DNA of 64,000 nucleotides from Manihot esculenta (taxonomy: Eukaryota > Streptophyta > Magnoliopsida > Malpighiales > Euphorbiaceae): contig NC_035164.2 of the NCBI RefSeq assembly GCF_001659605.2, positions 8,605,038 to 8,669,037 of the forward strand, read 5' to 3'. The notes under the pieces were generated by a model. It was given only the letters and a program-made list of their open reading frames with translations, did not search any database and was not told the origin of the DNA. Below are positions 1-11,142 of the stretch, piece after piece. Within the stretch, counting starts at the first letter, position 1. Each line of letters begins with the position of its first letter. The position numbers and the translations under genes are program-made.

Positions 1-1169
1 CGAAAGTGCCCTGTCCAGCCTTCCTTTGTATGTTTTTGCATGATTGTTTTGAGGTGTTTTAGGGGGCTTTTGGGGGATGTTTTTAGAGTTATGTTCTAGT
101 TGTTTGGTCCCTCATTTGAGTCCACCTGTGTAGGTTCGGACCTGAGGAACCGAGGACCCCACAGTGAGTCAGCTGCTTCAGTCACTGTCAGAGCTAGCCG
201 AGGTGAGTAGAATAAACCTTTACGATTTAAATTAAATAAATTACAAGTTTTGAGCAAGTTCATGCATCATGAATGCCATGTGATGAATTAGGTTTTATGC
301 ATTAGAATTCATGAATATGTTGCATTGCATTTATGATGTTGATGTGGATTGGTTATTGGATGATCCTTTAGTCCTCATATGATATGATGATGTTACGGCA
401 TGATACGGTATGGAAGTCCAGGTTGTACCCATTCTACGTCCCTGGCACATTGGAATGCTATGTTATGTTATGTTAAGAGAAAGACCGGTTGACCCATTCT
501 ACGTCCCGACACTTTGGAATGTAGAGGACTATTGGTGACAATACCATCCGAGATGTGATTTGTTGTGATTTGTTGCATTACATGATGGCATGAGATTTTA
601 AATGTTTTATTATTCTGCTCACTAGGCTCTAGTAGCTCACCCCTTTTCCTTATTCCCCCCAGGAGTGCAGGTACAGGGTAGACCAGGAGGTCGGCAAGAG
701 TAATGAAGTCCTTGTCTTGTAATAGATAGAAAGTGGACATGACAAATTGTATAATGATGTAATGTTATGATTAGCTATGTTATGTAATGATGATATTGAG
801 GTTTAGAAGTGTGCTTGACCATAGTTTATTGTAACCCCCTTTTTGATGCATGATCCTAATGTTTATGGATGATTATGTTGGACCAACTCAACGCATGTTA
901 TGTCGCCCATTGAGGGCATTGATGAGATTCCACAGAGGGATCAATGTTACAGTATGTTTATGTTTATGATTATGTCAGTACATGCACAGGTTGAGGTTGG
1001 TACATGAGTATATGAACGAAAGAAAAGTTTTAATTTTTATGTATGTTATGGATCATGTATGGGATTAAACAGGTTTATAGGTTACATGTTTGGCTTGCTA
1101 CGGGTCCCGGCGGCCTTAAGCCGACCTGGATCCTAGCGCCGGTAGCGGTCCGATTTTTGGGTCGTTACA
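1..1169 (+). repeat. 5' LTR of element A (3' part only)
   Basis: This stretch matches 7520-8734 of the 3' LTR almost base for base and ends in GGGTCGTTACA right before the primer site. Promoter and first leader half lie outside the window. It has two units of the CCAGG...CCTGGCA hairpin minisatellite, whereas the 3' LTR has three. Confidence 0.95.
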
Positions 1170-1172
1170 GAA

Positions 1173-1189
1173 TGGTATCAGAGCCCTAG
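1173..1189 (+). promoter_or_regulatory. Primer binding site of A (tRNA-iMet)
   Basis: TGGTATCAGAGCCCTAG starts 3 bases after the LTR. Its first 12 bases are the usual complement of the 3' end of plant initiator methionine tRNA, the standard primer of chromoviruses. Confidence 0.92.
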
Positions 1190-1439
1190 ATTCATATGGT
1201 CGGACCTAGAGTGTCGGGCTCATAGAGGTTATAGTAGGTCAAGCACAATAGGAAGATCATGTCCACTAGGATAGGATGTGGAGTCCTGTCTTGTTTGATG
1301 ATGTGAAATGCCATGATTTTATACATGTGCATTAATGCTATGATATGAATGATATGTATGTGATGAGGGTTCATGTGTGCCCACATGAACCATATGGTGC
1401 TAATGTTTGCTTGTTATGTGCTGTTTTTCAGAAAACAGG

Positions 1440-4400
1440 ATGAGAGGAACTCGTCGATCTGCACGATTGACTGGAGTACCACCTGAGGATGAGGGCATGA
1501 GCGCCCGTCCTCCAGCATTGCCTAGGGCAATGTCCAGTAGGTCTAACAGAGAAAGAGCAATGAGAGACCCTAGAAGGTCTCTGGATCTGGGTAGAAGCAG
1601 ATTAGTGAGGGGAACAGTTCAGGGAGGATTGTCAGAGGACATGGGGGATGATATGGATGTAGAGCAGAGGAGGGATGGCAGTTTGGGAGTTAGCGTGTCA
1701 GAAGAGGGAATGGGAGAGTCCTAAGGAGGCACTCAGGCCTCGAGATTTGTTCAGCCACCCCACTACCCACACTTCTCACAAAATCCCGGATATTCGATGA
1801 GAGGTACATCGGATTACCCTAGCTTCACCCCTTATCCCACACAGATGCCATACCCACCCTACTATCCACCATACTCACAGTACCCAATGTATCCACCCCC
1901 ACCTTACTATCCAAATCCAGCTAACCCTACCTCAGAAAATGTTGCACCTCCACCACCTATAGAACCAGTAGCCCCAGTTACTCAACCTCCTAGATCTAGC
2001 TCAGCTAGTGGGAGCAAGGTCAAGATGACCGACTACATGAAACTGGGTGCTCCTCAGTATGAAAAAGGGGATGACCCATTTGTGTATCTTGAGAGGGTTA
2101 AGGTGATCACAGATGAAATTGGGGCTAATGATAGTAGAGCCATTCAGATGGCTGGGTTCACGCTTAAGTGCAAGAAGGCACGAGAGTGGTTCAAGAATTA
2201 TGTGAACCCGAGAGTAGACAGTATGACTTAGGAGGAGTTTGCAAACGAGTTTGCAGGATGGGCTTTTCCCGATAGTTCAAGGGAGCTGAAGATGATAGAG
2301 TTTGAGCAGTTGAGGCAGACAGATGAGATGAGTATAGAGGAGTTCACAGACAGGTTTTTGGAGCTGTTGCCATTTGCAGGGCAAAACCTTGACACGGACC
2401 AGAAGAAGTCAAGGAGGTATATCATGAAACTCCACTCCAGATATTCCTCATTGATCCAGTCAGCAGATAGGGAGAGCTTCCATGCCATAGTGGATATGGC
2501 CCAGAAAATGGAGGCCAGTGCCATCGTTCAGGGAACAGTCAGACAGTCAGTGGCACAATCTTCTGGTTCCAAGACTCCAGGCTCTTCTTCTCTGAGTGCA
2601 GCAGCTTTAGGTAGCAAAAGGTGGAGTAACACCACTAGGAAGCCCAAGAAGAACAAGTTTTGGAACAAAGTCAAGTCCAGTCTGGGACTAGGGAGCGGCT
2701 CAAGCTCTGGTGCTGATAATGCAGTTTGTGTAAAGTGTAGTAGACCACACAGGGGAGTTTGCCGGGCTGGGACAGCAGCCTGCTTCAGATGCTGGCAAGA
2801 GGGACACATGGCTCGGGAGTGTCCTAGGGCAGCTTTTGGAGCACAGTCTCAGCAGACAGCTTCTGGTAGTGTGGCTCAGCCAGCAGCTCCAACCGTGACT
2901 CAGGCCAGTGGCAGAGGCAGAGGGAGAGGGGCAGCCTCTTCTTCAGCGGGTTTCAGAGGTGAAGGTCCATCAGCTCCAGCACGGATCTTCACAATGACTC
3001 AGCAGGAGGCAGATGCATCTAACACCGTGGTGGCAGGTAACTTAGTCATTGGTTGTTCAGATGTGTATGCCTTGATGGACCCTGGTGCATCTCATTCTTT
3101 TATTGCTTCGAGAGCCGTCCAGAGGTTGGGGTTGATGATCTCTGAGTTAGAGTGTCCTCTCTGGGTCAGTGGACCCAAGTGTGATCCATCAGTGGCAGAG
3201 TTAGTCTGCCAGTGCAGTCCAGTTTTTGTTGAGGGAAGATGCCTTTCCGCCGACCTTGTGGTTCTAGACTTGACAGATTTTGACGTCATTCTAGGGATGG
3301 ACTGGTTATCTACCCATGGTGCTACCTTGGACTGCAGGGACAAGGTAGTCAGGTTCAGAGGTCAGGATGGGTCAGAGGTTGTCTTCAGGGGAGACAGGAG
3401 GGGTACACCTAGAGGTTTGATATCAGCTCTTCAGGCTCGTAGGTTGCTTAGGAAGGGATGTCAGGGGTATTTGGCTCATGTGAGAGAGCTTAGCAGTCAG
3501 GTTAGAGAGCCCGCCTCAGTGCTAGTGGTTAGAGAGTTTTTAGATGTGTTCCCAGACGAGCTGCTAGGTTTACCACCTGCTAGGGAGATAAAGTTCGAGA
3601 TAGAATTGATGCCTGGAACCCGACCGATCTCTATCCCTCCCTGCAGGATGGCTCCAACCGAGTTGAAAGAGTTAAGAGAACAGTTGCAAGAACTGGTAGA
3701 AAAGGGCTTCATCCGACCGAGTACCTCACCTTGGGGTGCTCCAGTCCTGTTTGTGAGAAAGAAGGATGGATCCCTTAGACTTTGTATCGACTACAGGCAG
3801 TTGAACAAAGTCACTACCAAGAATAAGTACCCATTGCCAAGGATCGACGATCTATTCAACCAGCTAGCAGGAGTAGGTTGTTTTTCCAAAATAGATCTGA
3901 GATCGGGGTACCATCAGCTGAGGATCAGAGAGGAAGATGTGTCAAAGACAGCTTTCAGGACCAGATATGGGCATTTTGAGTTCCTTGTAATGCCGTTCGG
4001 GTTAACCAATGCCCTGCAGCATTCATGGATCTTATGAACAGAGTGTTTAGCCAGTACCTGGACCACTTTGTTATTGTCTTCATAGATGATATCTTAGTGT
4101 ATTCCAGGAATGCAGAGGAGCATGCCCATCATCTGAGGTTGGTTCTGCAGACCTTGAGGGAACATGGCTTGTATGCCAAGTTCTCCAAGTGTGAGTTCTG
4201 GCTGAGGAGCATTTCATTCTTGGGGCATGTGGTGTCAGAAAATGGGATAGAGGTGGACCCCAAGAAGGTAGAAGCTGTGGCTAACTGGCCTAGACCCACT
4301 TCAGTGACAGAGATCAGGAGTTTCTTGGGTTTAGCAGGTTACTACAGGAGGTTCGTTCAGGACTTCTCAAATATTGCAGCTCCTCTGACCAGACTAACCA

Positions 4401-6409
4401 GGAAGAATCAGAAGTTTGTGTGGACCGACCAGTGCGAAGAGAGTTTTGAAGAGCTTAAGAAGAGGTTGACTTCAGCACCAGTGTTAGCTCTGCCATCAAG
4501 TGATGAGGACTTTACAGTCTTCTGTGATGCGTGCCGTGTGGGACTGGGTTGTGTACTAATGCAGAATGAAAGGGTGATTGCTTATGCTTCTAGACAGTTG
4601 AAGAAGCATGAGTTGAATTACCCCACACATGACCTAGAGATGGCAGCAGTAATCTTTGCACTCAAGATGTGGAGGCACTACCTCTATAGGGTTAAATGTG
4701 AGATCTTCACAGATCATAAAAGCCTGCAGTACATCCTGAGTCAAAGAGATTTGAACTTGAGACAGAGAAGATGGGTAGAACTGCTGAGTGATTATGATTG
4801 CAAGATTCAGTATCATCCGGGTAAGGCGAATGTTGTGGCAGATGCCCTAAGCCGAAAGTCACTAGGCAGTTTATCCCACATCACGGCAGAGAGGAGACCA
4901 GTGGTGAAGGAGTTTTACAAGCTCATTAAGGAAGGTCTACAGTTGGAGTTGTCTGGTACAGGTGCTTTAGTGGCCCAGATGAGAGTGACACCTATGTTTC
5001 TGGAGCAAGTGGCTCAGAAACAGCATGAGGACCCAGAGTTAGTGAAGATTGCCAGGACTGTTCAGTCAGGCAAGGACAGTGAGTTCAGATTTGATAGTAA
5101 GGGGATCCTCCGCTATGAGAGTCGATTGTGTGTACCAGATGACATAGGATTAAAAGGAGACATTATGAGGGAGGCTCATAATGCAAGGTACAGCGTTCAC
5201 CCTGGAGCCACCAAGATGTATCAAGATATAAAGAAAGTGTATTGGTGGCCAGCTATGAAGAGAGAAGTGGCACAATTCGTGTCAGCCTGCGAAGTGTGTC
5301 AGAGGGTGAAGCTGGAATATCAGAAGCCGTCTGGAATGCTTAACCCGCTACCTATTCCAGAGTGGAAATGGGAGAATATAGCTATGGACTTCGTAGTGGG
5401 GTTGCCGGCGACGTCCAACAGATTGGACTCCATATGGGTGATTGTGGACAGACTCACCAAATCTGCTCACTTCATCCCTGTCAGGAGTGGCTATTCTGTG
5501 GACAAGTTGGCACAGGTGTATGTAGATGAGATTGTCAGGCTGCATGGGGTTCCTGTTTCAATAGTGTCTGATAGAGGGCCCCAGTTTACCTCCAAGTTTT
5601 AGAGAATGTCTGCAGAACGCCATGGGTACCAAATTAGATTTTAGCACTGCTTTCCATCCACAGACGGACGGACAGTTGGAGAGGACCATCCAGACTATCG
5701 AGGATATGCTTAGAATGTGTGTGCTGTATTTTGGCGGTTCTTGGAGGCAGCATCTACCTTTGGTGGAGTTTGCCTACAATAACAGCCATCATGCTAGCAT
5801 CGGGATGGCTTGTATGGAAGGAAGTGCAGGTCACCTGTTTGTTGGGAGGAAGTTGGAGAGAAGGCCTTGGCAGGGCCTGAGCTAGTAGAGATTACCAGCA
5901 GGGTGGTACCCATAATCAGGGAAAGGATCAAGACTACTGCAAGCAGATAGAAGAGTTATGCAGATGTCCGCAGACGGCAAGTAGAGTTTCAGGAGGGGGA
6001 TCTGGTATTGCTCAAGGTGTCTCCAATGAAAGGAGTGGTTCGGTTCGGGAAGAAAGGTAAGCTGGCTCCACGGTACATCGGACCCTTTGAAGTCCTGCAA
6101 AGGATTGGGAATGTATCGTACAAGCTGGATTTACCTGCTTCAATGGCAAGAATCCATCCGGTTTTCCATGTTTCCATGTTAAGAAAGTTTGTGTCAGATC
6201 CGGGCAAGGTTCTTAGTGAGCCTGATGTGGAGATCCAAGAAAATCTCACTTACGTTGAGCAGCCAGTACGGATCATAGACACCCAGATCAGAAAGTTGAG
6301 GAACAAGGAAATCCCGATGGTGAAAGTCCTTTGGAACCACCACAATATGGAAGAATGCACTTGGGAGACACGGGAGTCCATGCTCCAGCAGTACCCTTAT
6401 CTTTTCTGA
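1440..6409 (+). pseudogene. Broken gag-pol polyprotein of element A
   Basis: It encodes in order a Gag with a proline/tyrosine-rich stretch and zinc knuckles near 2710-2820, aspartic protease (DPG motif near 3077), RT (FIDDILVYS near 4080), RNase H, integrase (HHCC near 5197-5310, then the DDE core) and a chromodomain at 6300-6406. Breaks: nonsense at 1722-1724 and 2229-2231 (Trp codon), a 1-bp deletion near 4013 in RT, nonsense at 5600-5602 (Trp codon), a 1-bp insertion just after it, a 13-bp deletion near 5808, and nonsense at 5948-5950 (Gln codon). The zinc knuckle has Trp where the other copies mostly have Gly. The start is set by the conserved MRGTRRSARL opening shared with B and C. It cannot make a working polyprotein. 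Confidence 0.93.
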
Positions 6410-6504
6410 GGTTAGTTCCCTGTGAGTTTTATATGCTTTGTATGTTTGATTTGTGTTTGCCATGCTATGTGCTAGTTGAGGAACATTCGGGGACGAATGT
6501 TCTT

Positions 6505-6517
6505 AAGGGGGGGAGAA
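6505..6517 (+). promoter_or_regulatory. Polypurine tract of A
   Basis: A purine-only run, AAGGGGGGGAGAA, abuts the 3' LTR. It is the expected RNase H-resistant primer for plus-strand DNA synthesis. Confidence 0.9.
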
Positions 6518-6697
6518 TGTAATACCCGGCTAGACTCCGGTATCGGAATTCCTACCGTCCGGTGGAACCTCGGATGTCGGAGACCTCTAGAAGGGTAGAA
6601 CCATGTTTTCAAAAAATGTTTTATTGTGTTTTATGTTTTATGCATGAAAGAAAATGAGTTTTTGCATGAAAATAGCATTGGAGGAAAACCCAGGTTC

Positions 6698-6770
6698 GGC
6701 CGCCGAACATGGCATGCATGCGGGGGCACGTTCGGCTCCCGAATGTGGCCTGGCCAGCCACTATATAAGA
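6698..6770 (+). promoter_or_regulatory. Core promoter of the A LTR: palindromes plus TATA box
   Basis: TATATAAG at 6762-6769 is preceded by a perfect-arm palindrome (TTCGGCCGCCGAA near 6705) and a variant, TTCGGCTCCCGAA. The same arrangement is found in all Tekay LTRs here. The TATA call is by motif and position; the function of the palindromes is not known. Confidence 0.7.
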
Positions 6771-7283
6771 GTCCCTTAGCCGAAATGGGCGAGGTTTCTC
6801 CCCATTTTCGGCCAAGGTGAGCCCTTCCACCATCCCTCACCAATCTTTGAGTTCTTCCTTCAAATCTTTCACGATTTTCACAAGTTTCCATCTTGTTTTG
6901 AAAATTTTCGAGTTTAAAGCAAGTTTTGGAGCTTTGAGGTGCAAGAACTCAAATCTCTTCCATCTCCGAGCTTAGGTCGTCTCTCTCCCGATCTTCAAGA
7001 GGTAAGAGCCGATCTTAAGCTCATTGCATGTTTTAAGTAAGCTTTGAGTAGTTTTATGGGGTAGAAATGCATGTTAGGTTATGTTGGAGTTTATGTGTTA
7101 ATGTTGTGTTTTTGAACAATGTGGCTTGCCAATGCATGTTTGATGTGTTGTACATGGGGTTTTAGGTAGTTTGAGACCCCTAGGAGCTTGTATGCATGTT
7201 TTGGTTGAGCTAAATGCATGATGGTTTGAGTTGGAGGCATTTGTGCATGTTTGAACCAAGTTTCTGCCCTTTGGGAGAAACCA

Positions 7284-7535
7284 GGTTCGGCAGCCGAAAG
7301 GACTTTCGGCCGCCAAACCCTCTTGTGGAGGCAGCATTTGGCTGCCAAAGCTTGCCCCCGAAAGAGGACTTTCGCCTCTGTCTGGGAGTTTCGGCCGCCG
7401 AAAGTGCCGCCGAACATGCATGAGTTTCGTCTCTGTCTGGGAGTTTCGGCCGCCGAAGGTGCCGCCGAACCTGCCTGACTTTCAGCTCTGGAGGGACTTT
7501 CGGCCGCCGAACCTGCCGCCGAAAGTGCCCTGTCC
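7284..7535 (+). repeat. Leader cluster of TTCGG/CCGAA palindromes (A 3' LTR)
   Basis: About ten TTCGGC..GCCGAA arms and half-sites lie within 250 bp, some 500 bp downstream of the TATA box and therefore probably inside the untranslated leader. They are separated by short repeats such as CTCTGTCTGGGAG. Equivalent clusters lie at 27560-27810 and 35208-35455 (C), 20818-21008 and 38387-38580 (B), 45045-45303 (D) and 52012-52300 (E). Confidence 0.9.
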
Positions 7536-7927
7536 AGCCTTCTTTTGCATATTTTTGCATGATTGTTTTAAGGTGTTTTAGGGGGTTTTTGGGGGATGTT
7601 TTTAGAGTTATGTTCTAGTTGTTTGGTCCCTCATTTGAGTCCACCTGTGTAGGTTCGGACCTGAGGAACCGAGGACCCCGCAGTGAGTCAGCTGCTTCAG
7701 TCACTGTCAGAGCTAGCCGAGGTGAGTAGAATAAACCTTTACGATTTAAATTAAATAAATTACAAGTTTTGAGCATGTTCATGCATCATGAATGCCATGT
7801 GATGAATTAGGTTGTATGCATTAGAATTCACGAATATGTTGCATTGCATTTATGATGTTGATGTGGATTGGTTATTGGATGATCCTTTAGTCCTCATATG
7901 ATTTGATGATGTTACGGCATGATACGG

Positions 7928-8092
7928 TATGGAAGTCCAGGTTGTACCCATTCTACGTCCCTGGCACGATGTAAGAGAAAGTCCAGGTTGTACCCATTCT
8001 ACGTCCCTGGCACATTGGAATGCTATGTTATGTTATGTTAAGAGAAAGACCGGTTGACCCATTCTACGTCCCGGCACTTTAGAATGTAGAGG
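7928..8092 (+). repeat. Hairpin minisatellite in the A LTR
   Basis: Three tandem units share the core CCATTCTACGTCCC flanked by inverted CCAGG and CCTGG. The 5' LTR (414-535) has two. Related units with diverged centres are in C (28215-28365, 35862-36010), B (20262-20412, 37828-37985), D (44500-44655) and E (51430-51630). Confidence 0.85.
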
Positions 8093-8734
8093 ACTATTGG
8101 TGACAATACCATCCGAGATGTGATTTGTTGTGATGTGTTGCATTACATGATGGCATGAGATTTTAAATGTTTTATTATTCTGCTCACTAGGCTCTAGTAG
8201 CTCACCCCTTTTCCCTATTCCCCCAAGGAGTGCAGGTACAGGGTAGACCAGGAGGTCGGCAAGAGTAATGAAGTCCTTGTCTTGTAATAGATAGAAAGTG
8301 GACATGACAAATTGTATAATGATGTAATGTTATGATTAGCTATGTTATGTAATGATGATATTGAGGTTTAGAAGTGTGCTTGACCATAGTTTATTGTAAC
8401 CCCCTTTTTGATACATGATCCTAATGTTTATGGATGATTATGTTGGACCAACTCAACGCATGTTATGTCGCCCATTGAGGGTATTTATGAGATTCCACAG
8501 AGGGATCAATGTTACAGTATGTTTATGTTTATGATTATGTCAGTACATGCACAGGTTGAGGTTGGTACATGAGTATATGAACGAAAGAAAAGTTTTAATT
8601 TTTATGTATGTTATGGATCATGTATGGGATTAAACAGGTTTACAGGTTACATGTTTGGCTTGCTGTGGGTCCTGGCGGCCTTAAGCCGACCTGGATCCTA
8701 GCGCCGGTAGCGGTCCGATTTTCGGGTCGTTACA

Positions 8735-10318
8735 AAGACAGAACAAATTCTAGGTAGCTGGAGTACCCCGAGGATCTAGAGCAAGAGTTGTATCGTCTTC
8801 TAGAATTATAAAAAATATAATGCATCAAGAATACGAACTTAAATCCTAGAATATAAATGTGGAATTTGAAATGCATTATTAATTTATAAATATTCTAACA
8901 ACAATTCGGCAGCATTCTGGCATAAACTAGACTTTTTTCTAAATTTTCACAAGTTCAACCAACTCAACAACACTCAATATTCATCACAAATAATTAAAAA
9001 TGCCCATTTAGAGCCTTTAACTACATGTTTATAAAAATTTCACCATTTTCCATTTACCTCTTTTCTGCCATTCTAACTATATATTCATTTCCTTCAATAC
9101 ACCCACTTAACTTCTTTCCAACATTAAATTTCAACTTTTCCAATATTAATATACAAACTAATAATTATTATAGATCCAAGATTACTCAATAAATATTTTT
9201 AGTTCTAACAATACAATAACTATTTAAGAAAATGAACCTCAAATCCCTAATACATGGTGACATCCTCTTTTTAATATCTTTCCATTACAAAAATTAAGGA
9301 CCTATTATAATAAAAATAACTCATTGAACAAAACCCTAAACAAATAATAATCAACCCACAAATTAACATTTAGCTCTCCATAATTTCAAATCATAAAAAT
9401 CACCATGGTATATATTAAGAAAATATATAAAACCTAAAACATCTAAAAAAAAGAGAGAAATTTACCTATTAAAACTTGATGTCCAAGAGATAGGAAAATG
9501 AGTTTTTGGTTAGGTTTTTTATTAAAAGAAACTAAAATAAAAATTGATTTGGGGTTTTTGTTTAGATTGAAAATTGAAGGATTAAAATAAAAGATGGACA
9601 GAAAATGAGGGATTAAGAAATTTTTTATTTTTTAACTAGCAAATGGGAAGGGCAAAGAGCTCTTGCTCTGGTTTTGGGATTCTTCTGACAGTAGTGCAAG
9701 ACCAGAATTTTAAATCTTCTTTCCATTTTTTTTTATTGGTAGGCCCTGCATTTTTTTTCTTTTTTCCATAAGAGGTTTTACATTCTCCTTGTAGCATTCC
9801 ATGAAAGGATCAATTTTATATTTTATATATATATATATACATAAGGTTGAAAGAACTATATTTTTTTTTCTAAAATTAACTAATTTATTTATAGAATTTT
9901 GCCCTTAATATTTCAATGTTATATAAAAATTTGAGATGTACATCGAAATATTTTATCTTTTAAGTTTTTGTAGGTATCATATGTAGCAAGAAAACACTCC
10001 TAATTTATAAATCATTTAAATATTTTAATGTGCTAAATTTATAATTATCATTTTAATATTTAATGTACTAAAAAAATAGTAAAACTTCTTGATTATTATA
10101 TTTTTAAAATTAATTTCTTATTTACAAGAGTATTTCAAATTTTAATTGTGAGTGAAATATAATACGTATATATGGAGAGAGAGTTACTTTGATTAATTAA
10201 ATAAATTATCACATGAAGTAAAATTTTCAAGAATTAATGTTATATACATATATATATTTATAATTTTAAAAAATTAATTATACTCCTCGCTCATAAATTT
10301 TAAAGGAATCAATCTTAT
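8735..10318. other. AT-rich spacer, no gene recognised
   Basis: Between A and H lies AT-rich DNA with short TA microsatellites (near 9829 and 10240) and poly-A/T runs. No reading frame of note, no RNA gene and no LTR ends were found. It could be old intergenic DNA or unrecognisable element remains. Confidence 0.6.
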
Positions 10319-10821
10319 TGATATGACCAAAAATGGAGTTGACCTATAATTGATCAATCTGTGAAAAAGAAAAAGTGAGATAATTAACATTAATGGGTAG
10401 CCACTCCAACACTCAAATAAAAAACTTACTAGAAAGGGCGAATGTAATATATTGCTTTGAGTTTAGAATGAGAGTGTAGGAATTCGTACCTTGAACTTTG
10501 TGCAAGTTTACTTTTATACTGTAAGAATATGAAATTGGTTATCGGATCTCCTAGAAATCCAACTGGTACCAGCTAGTGGATAAGAGATTTCGCGATTATA
10601 GGTATAATAAAAATCTGCTAGATTTTCCTCTAACGGTAACTATATTCCATGAAAGACTCGATCAGCTCAAGAGGGGGCGAGCCTTGGGGGAACACCGAGT
10701 GATACAGTATCCTAGTCTTCCTGTGGATAAGACTTCTTCAACCACGTATCAGTTTATCAGGCCCACACCACGTGGCCTTATTCTGACTACTCATGGCTTA
10801 CTTTAGGTGATTGTTATGCCA
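10319..10821 (-). repeat. 3' LTR of element H (approximate)
   Basis: It shares with the right LTR and with G the motifs around the TATA box (AGTATAAAAG on the minus strand near 10515) and, with G, the terminal stretch containing GATTGATCAAT. The left edge TGATATGACC corresponds to the LTR 3' end TCATATCA on the minus strand. The outer edge was placed by where similarity to the right LTR stops. Confidence 0.6.
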
Positions 10822-11142
10822 TATCAGACGTCCTTCCACTATCGTTGACTCTTCAGATTCGAAGATGACAGTTATCTTTATGATCTTGGACACGCAACAT
10901 GACTGGATTGGTTTCATACCCACATCTCTTCGCCTGTTTCTAAATATAAATGATGATTGCCTTACTTCTCGAGCTGCATTTAAACCCGTCGTCGAAATTA
11001 CAGTATAAAATCCATTCTTTTCCTTCGATTGCCACTTTTGCTCTCAATTGCTCACCACTATTTGAAAAAGACTCGACCACTGAGTCTCCTTACTCTCGCA
11101 TTCTCTTAAGGTGATTCCTATTTCTTTTTTACACTCCCCGAG

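Larger units (their letters stand above)
1..8734 (+). mobile_element. Ty3/gypsy chromovirus A, Tekay (Del) type, 5' end outside window
   Basis: A full-length-class LTR retrotransposon reading left to right, with its first ~1 kb beyond the window edge. The order is partial 5' LTR, iMet primer site, gag-pol, polypurine tract, complete 3' LTR. The clade call rests on the C-terminal chromodomain directly after integrase, the RT and RNase H motifs, and the single long gag-pol frame. The LTRs differ by roughly 20 substitutions over the 1169 comparable bases (counted by eye) plus one 46-bp repeat unit, so A is probably older than B and C. The polyprotein is broken by four nonsense codons and three frameshifts. 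The target duplication cannot be checked because the left flank is missing. Confidence 0.93.
6518..8734 (+). repeat. 3' LTR of element A (2217 bp)
   Basis: It begins TGTAATACCCGG after the polypurine tract and ends GGGTCGTTACA. A TATA box sits at 6762-6769. GC-rich palindromes lie just upstream of it and again in the transcribed leader, and a hairpin minisatellite lies near 7930-8090. Confidence 0.95.

Noticed and set aside
7098..7560. Overlapping 69-116-residue frames on both strands, also at 20726-21106, 27321-27911, 35081-35556, 38295-38689 and 45004-45501
   Set aside because: They are created by stop-free GC-rich palindromes in LTR leaders. Several frames are open at once and none is conserved as protein between copies.
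8735..10318. Possible host gene or tRNA in the spacer
   Set aside because: No long frame, no splice-consistent coding blocks and no cloverleaf could be recognised by reading.
10576..11008. Short plus-strand frames of 76 and 65 residues
   Set aside because: The first lies inside the H LTR and the second beside it. No similarity to the G copy at protein level was seen.
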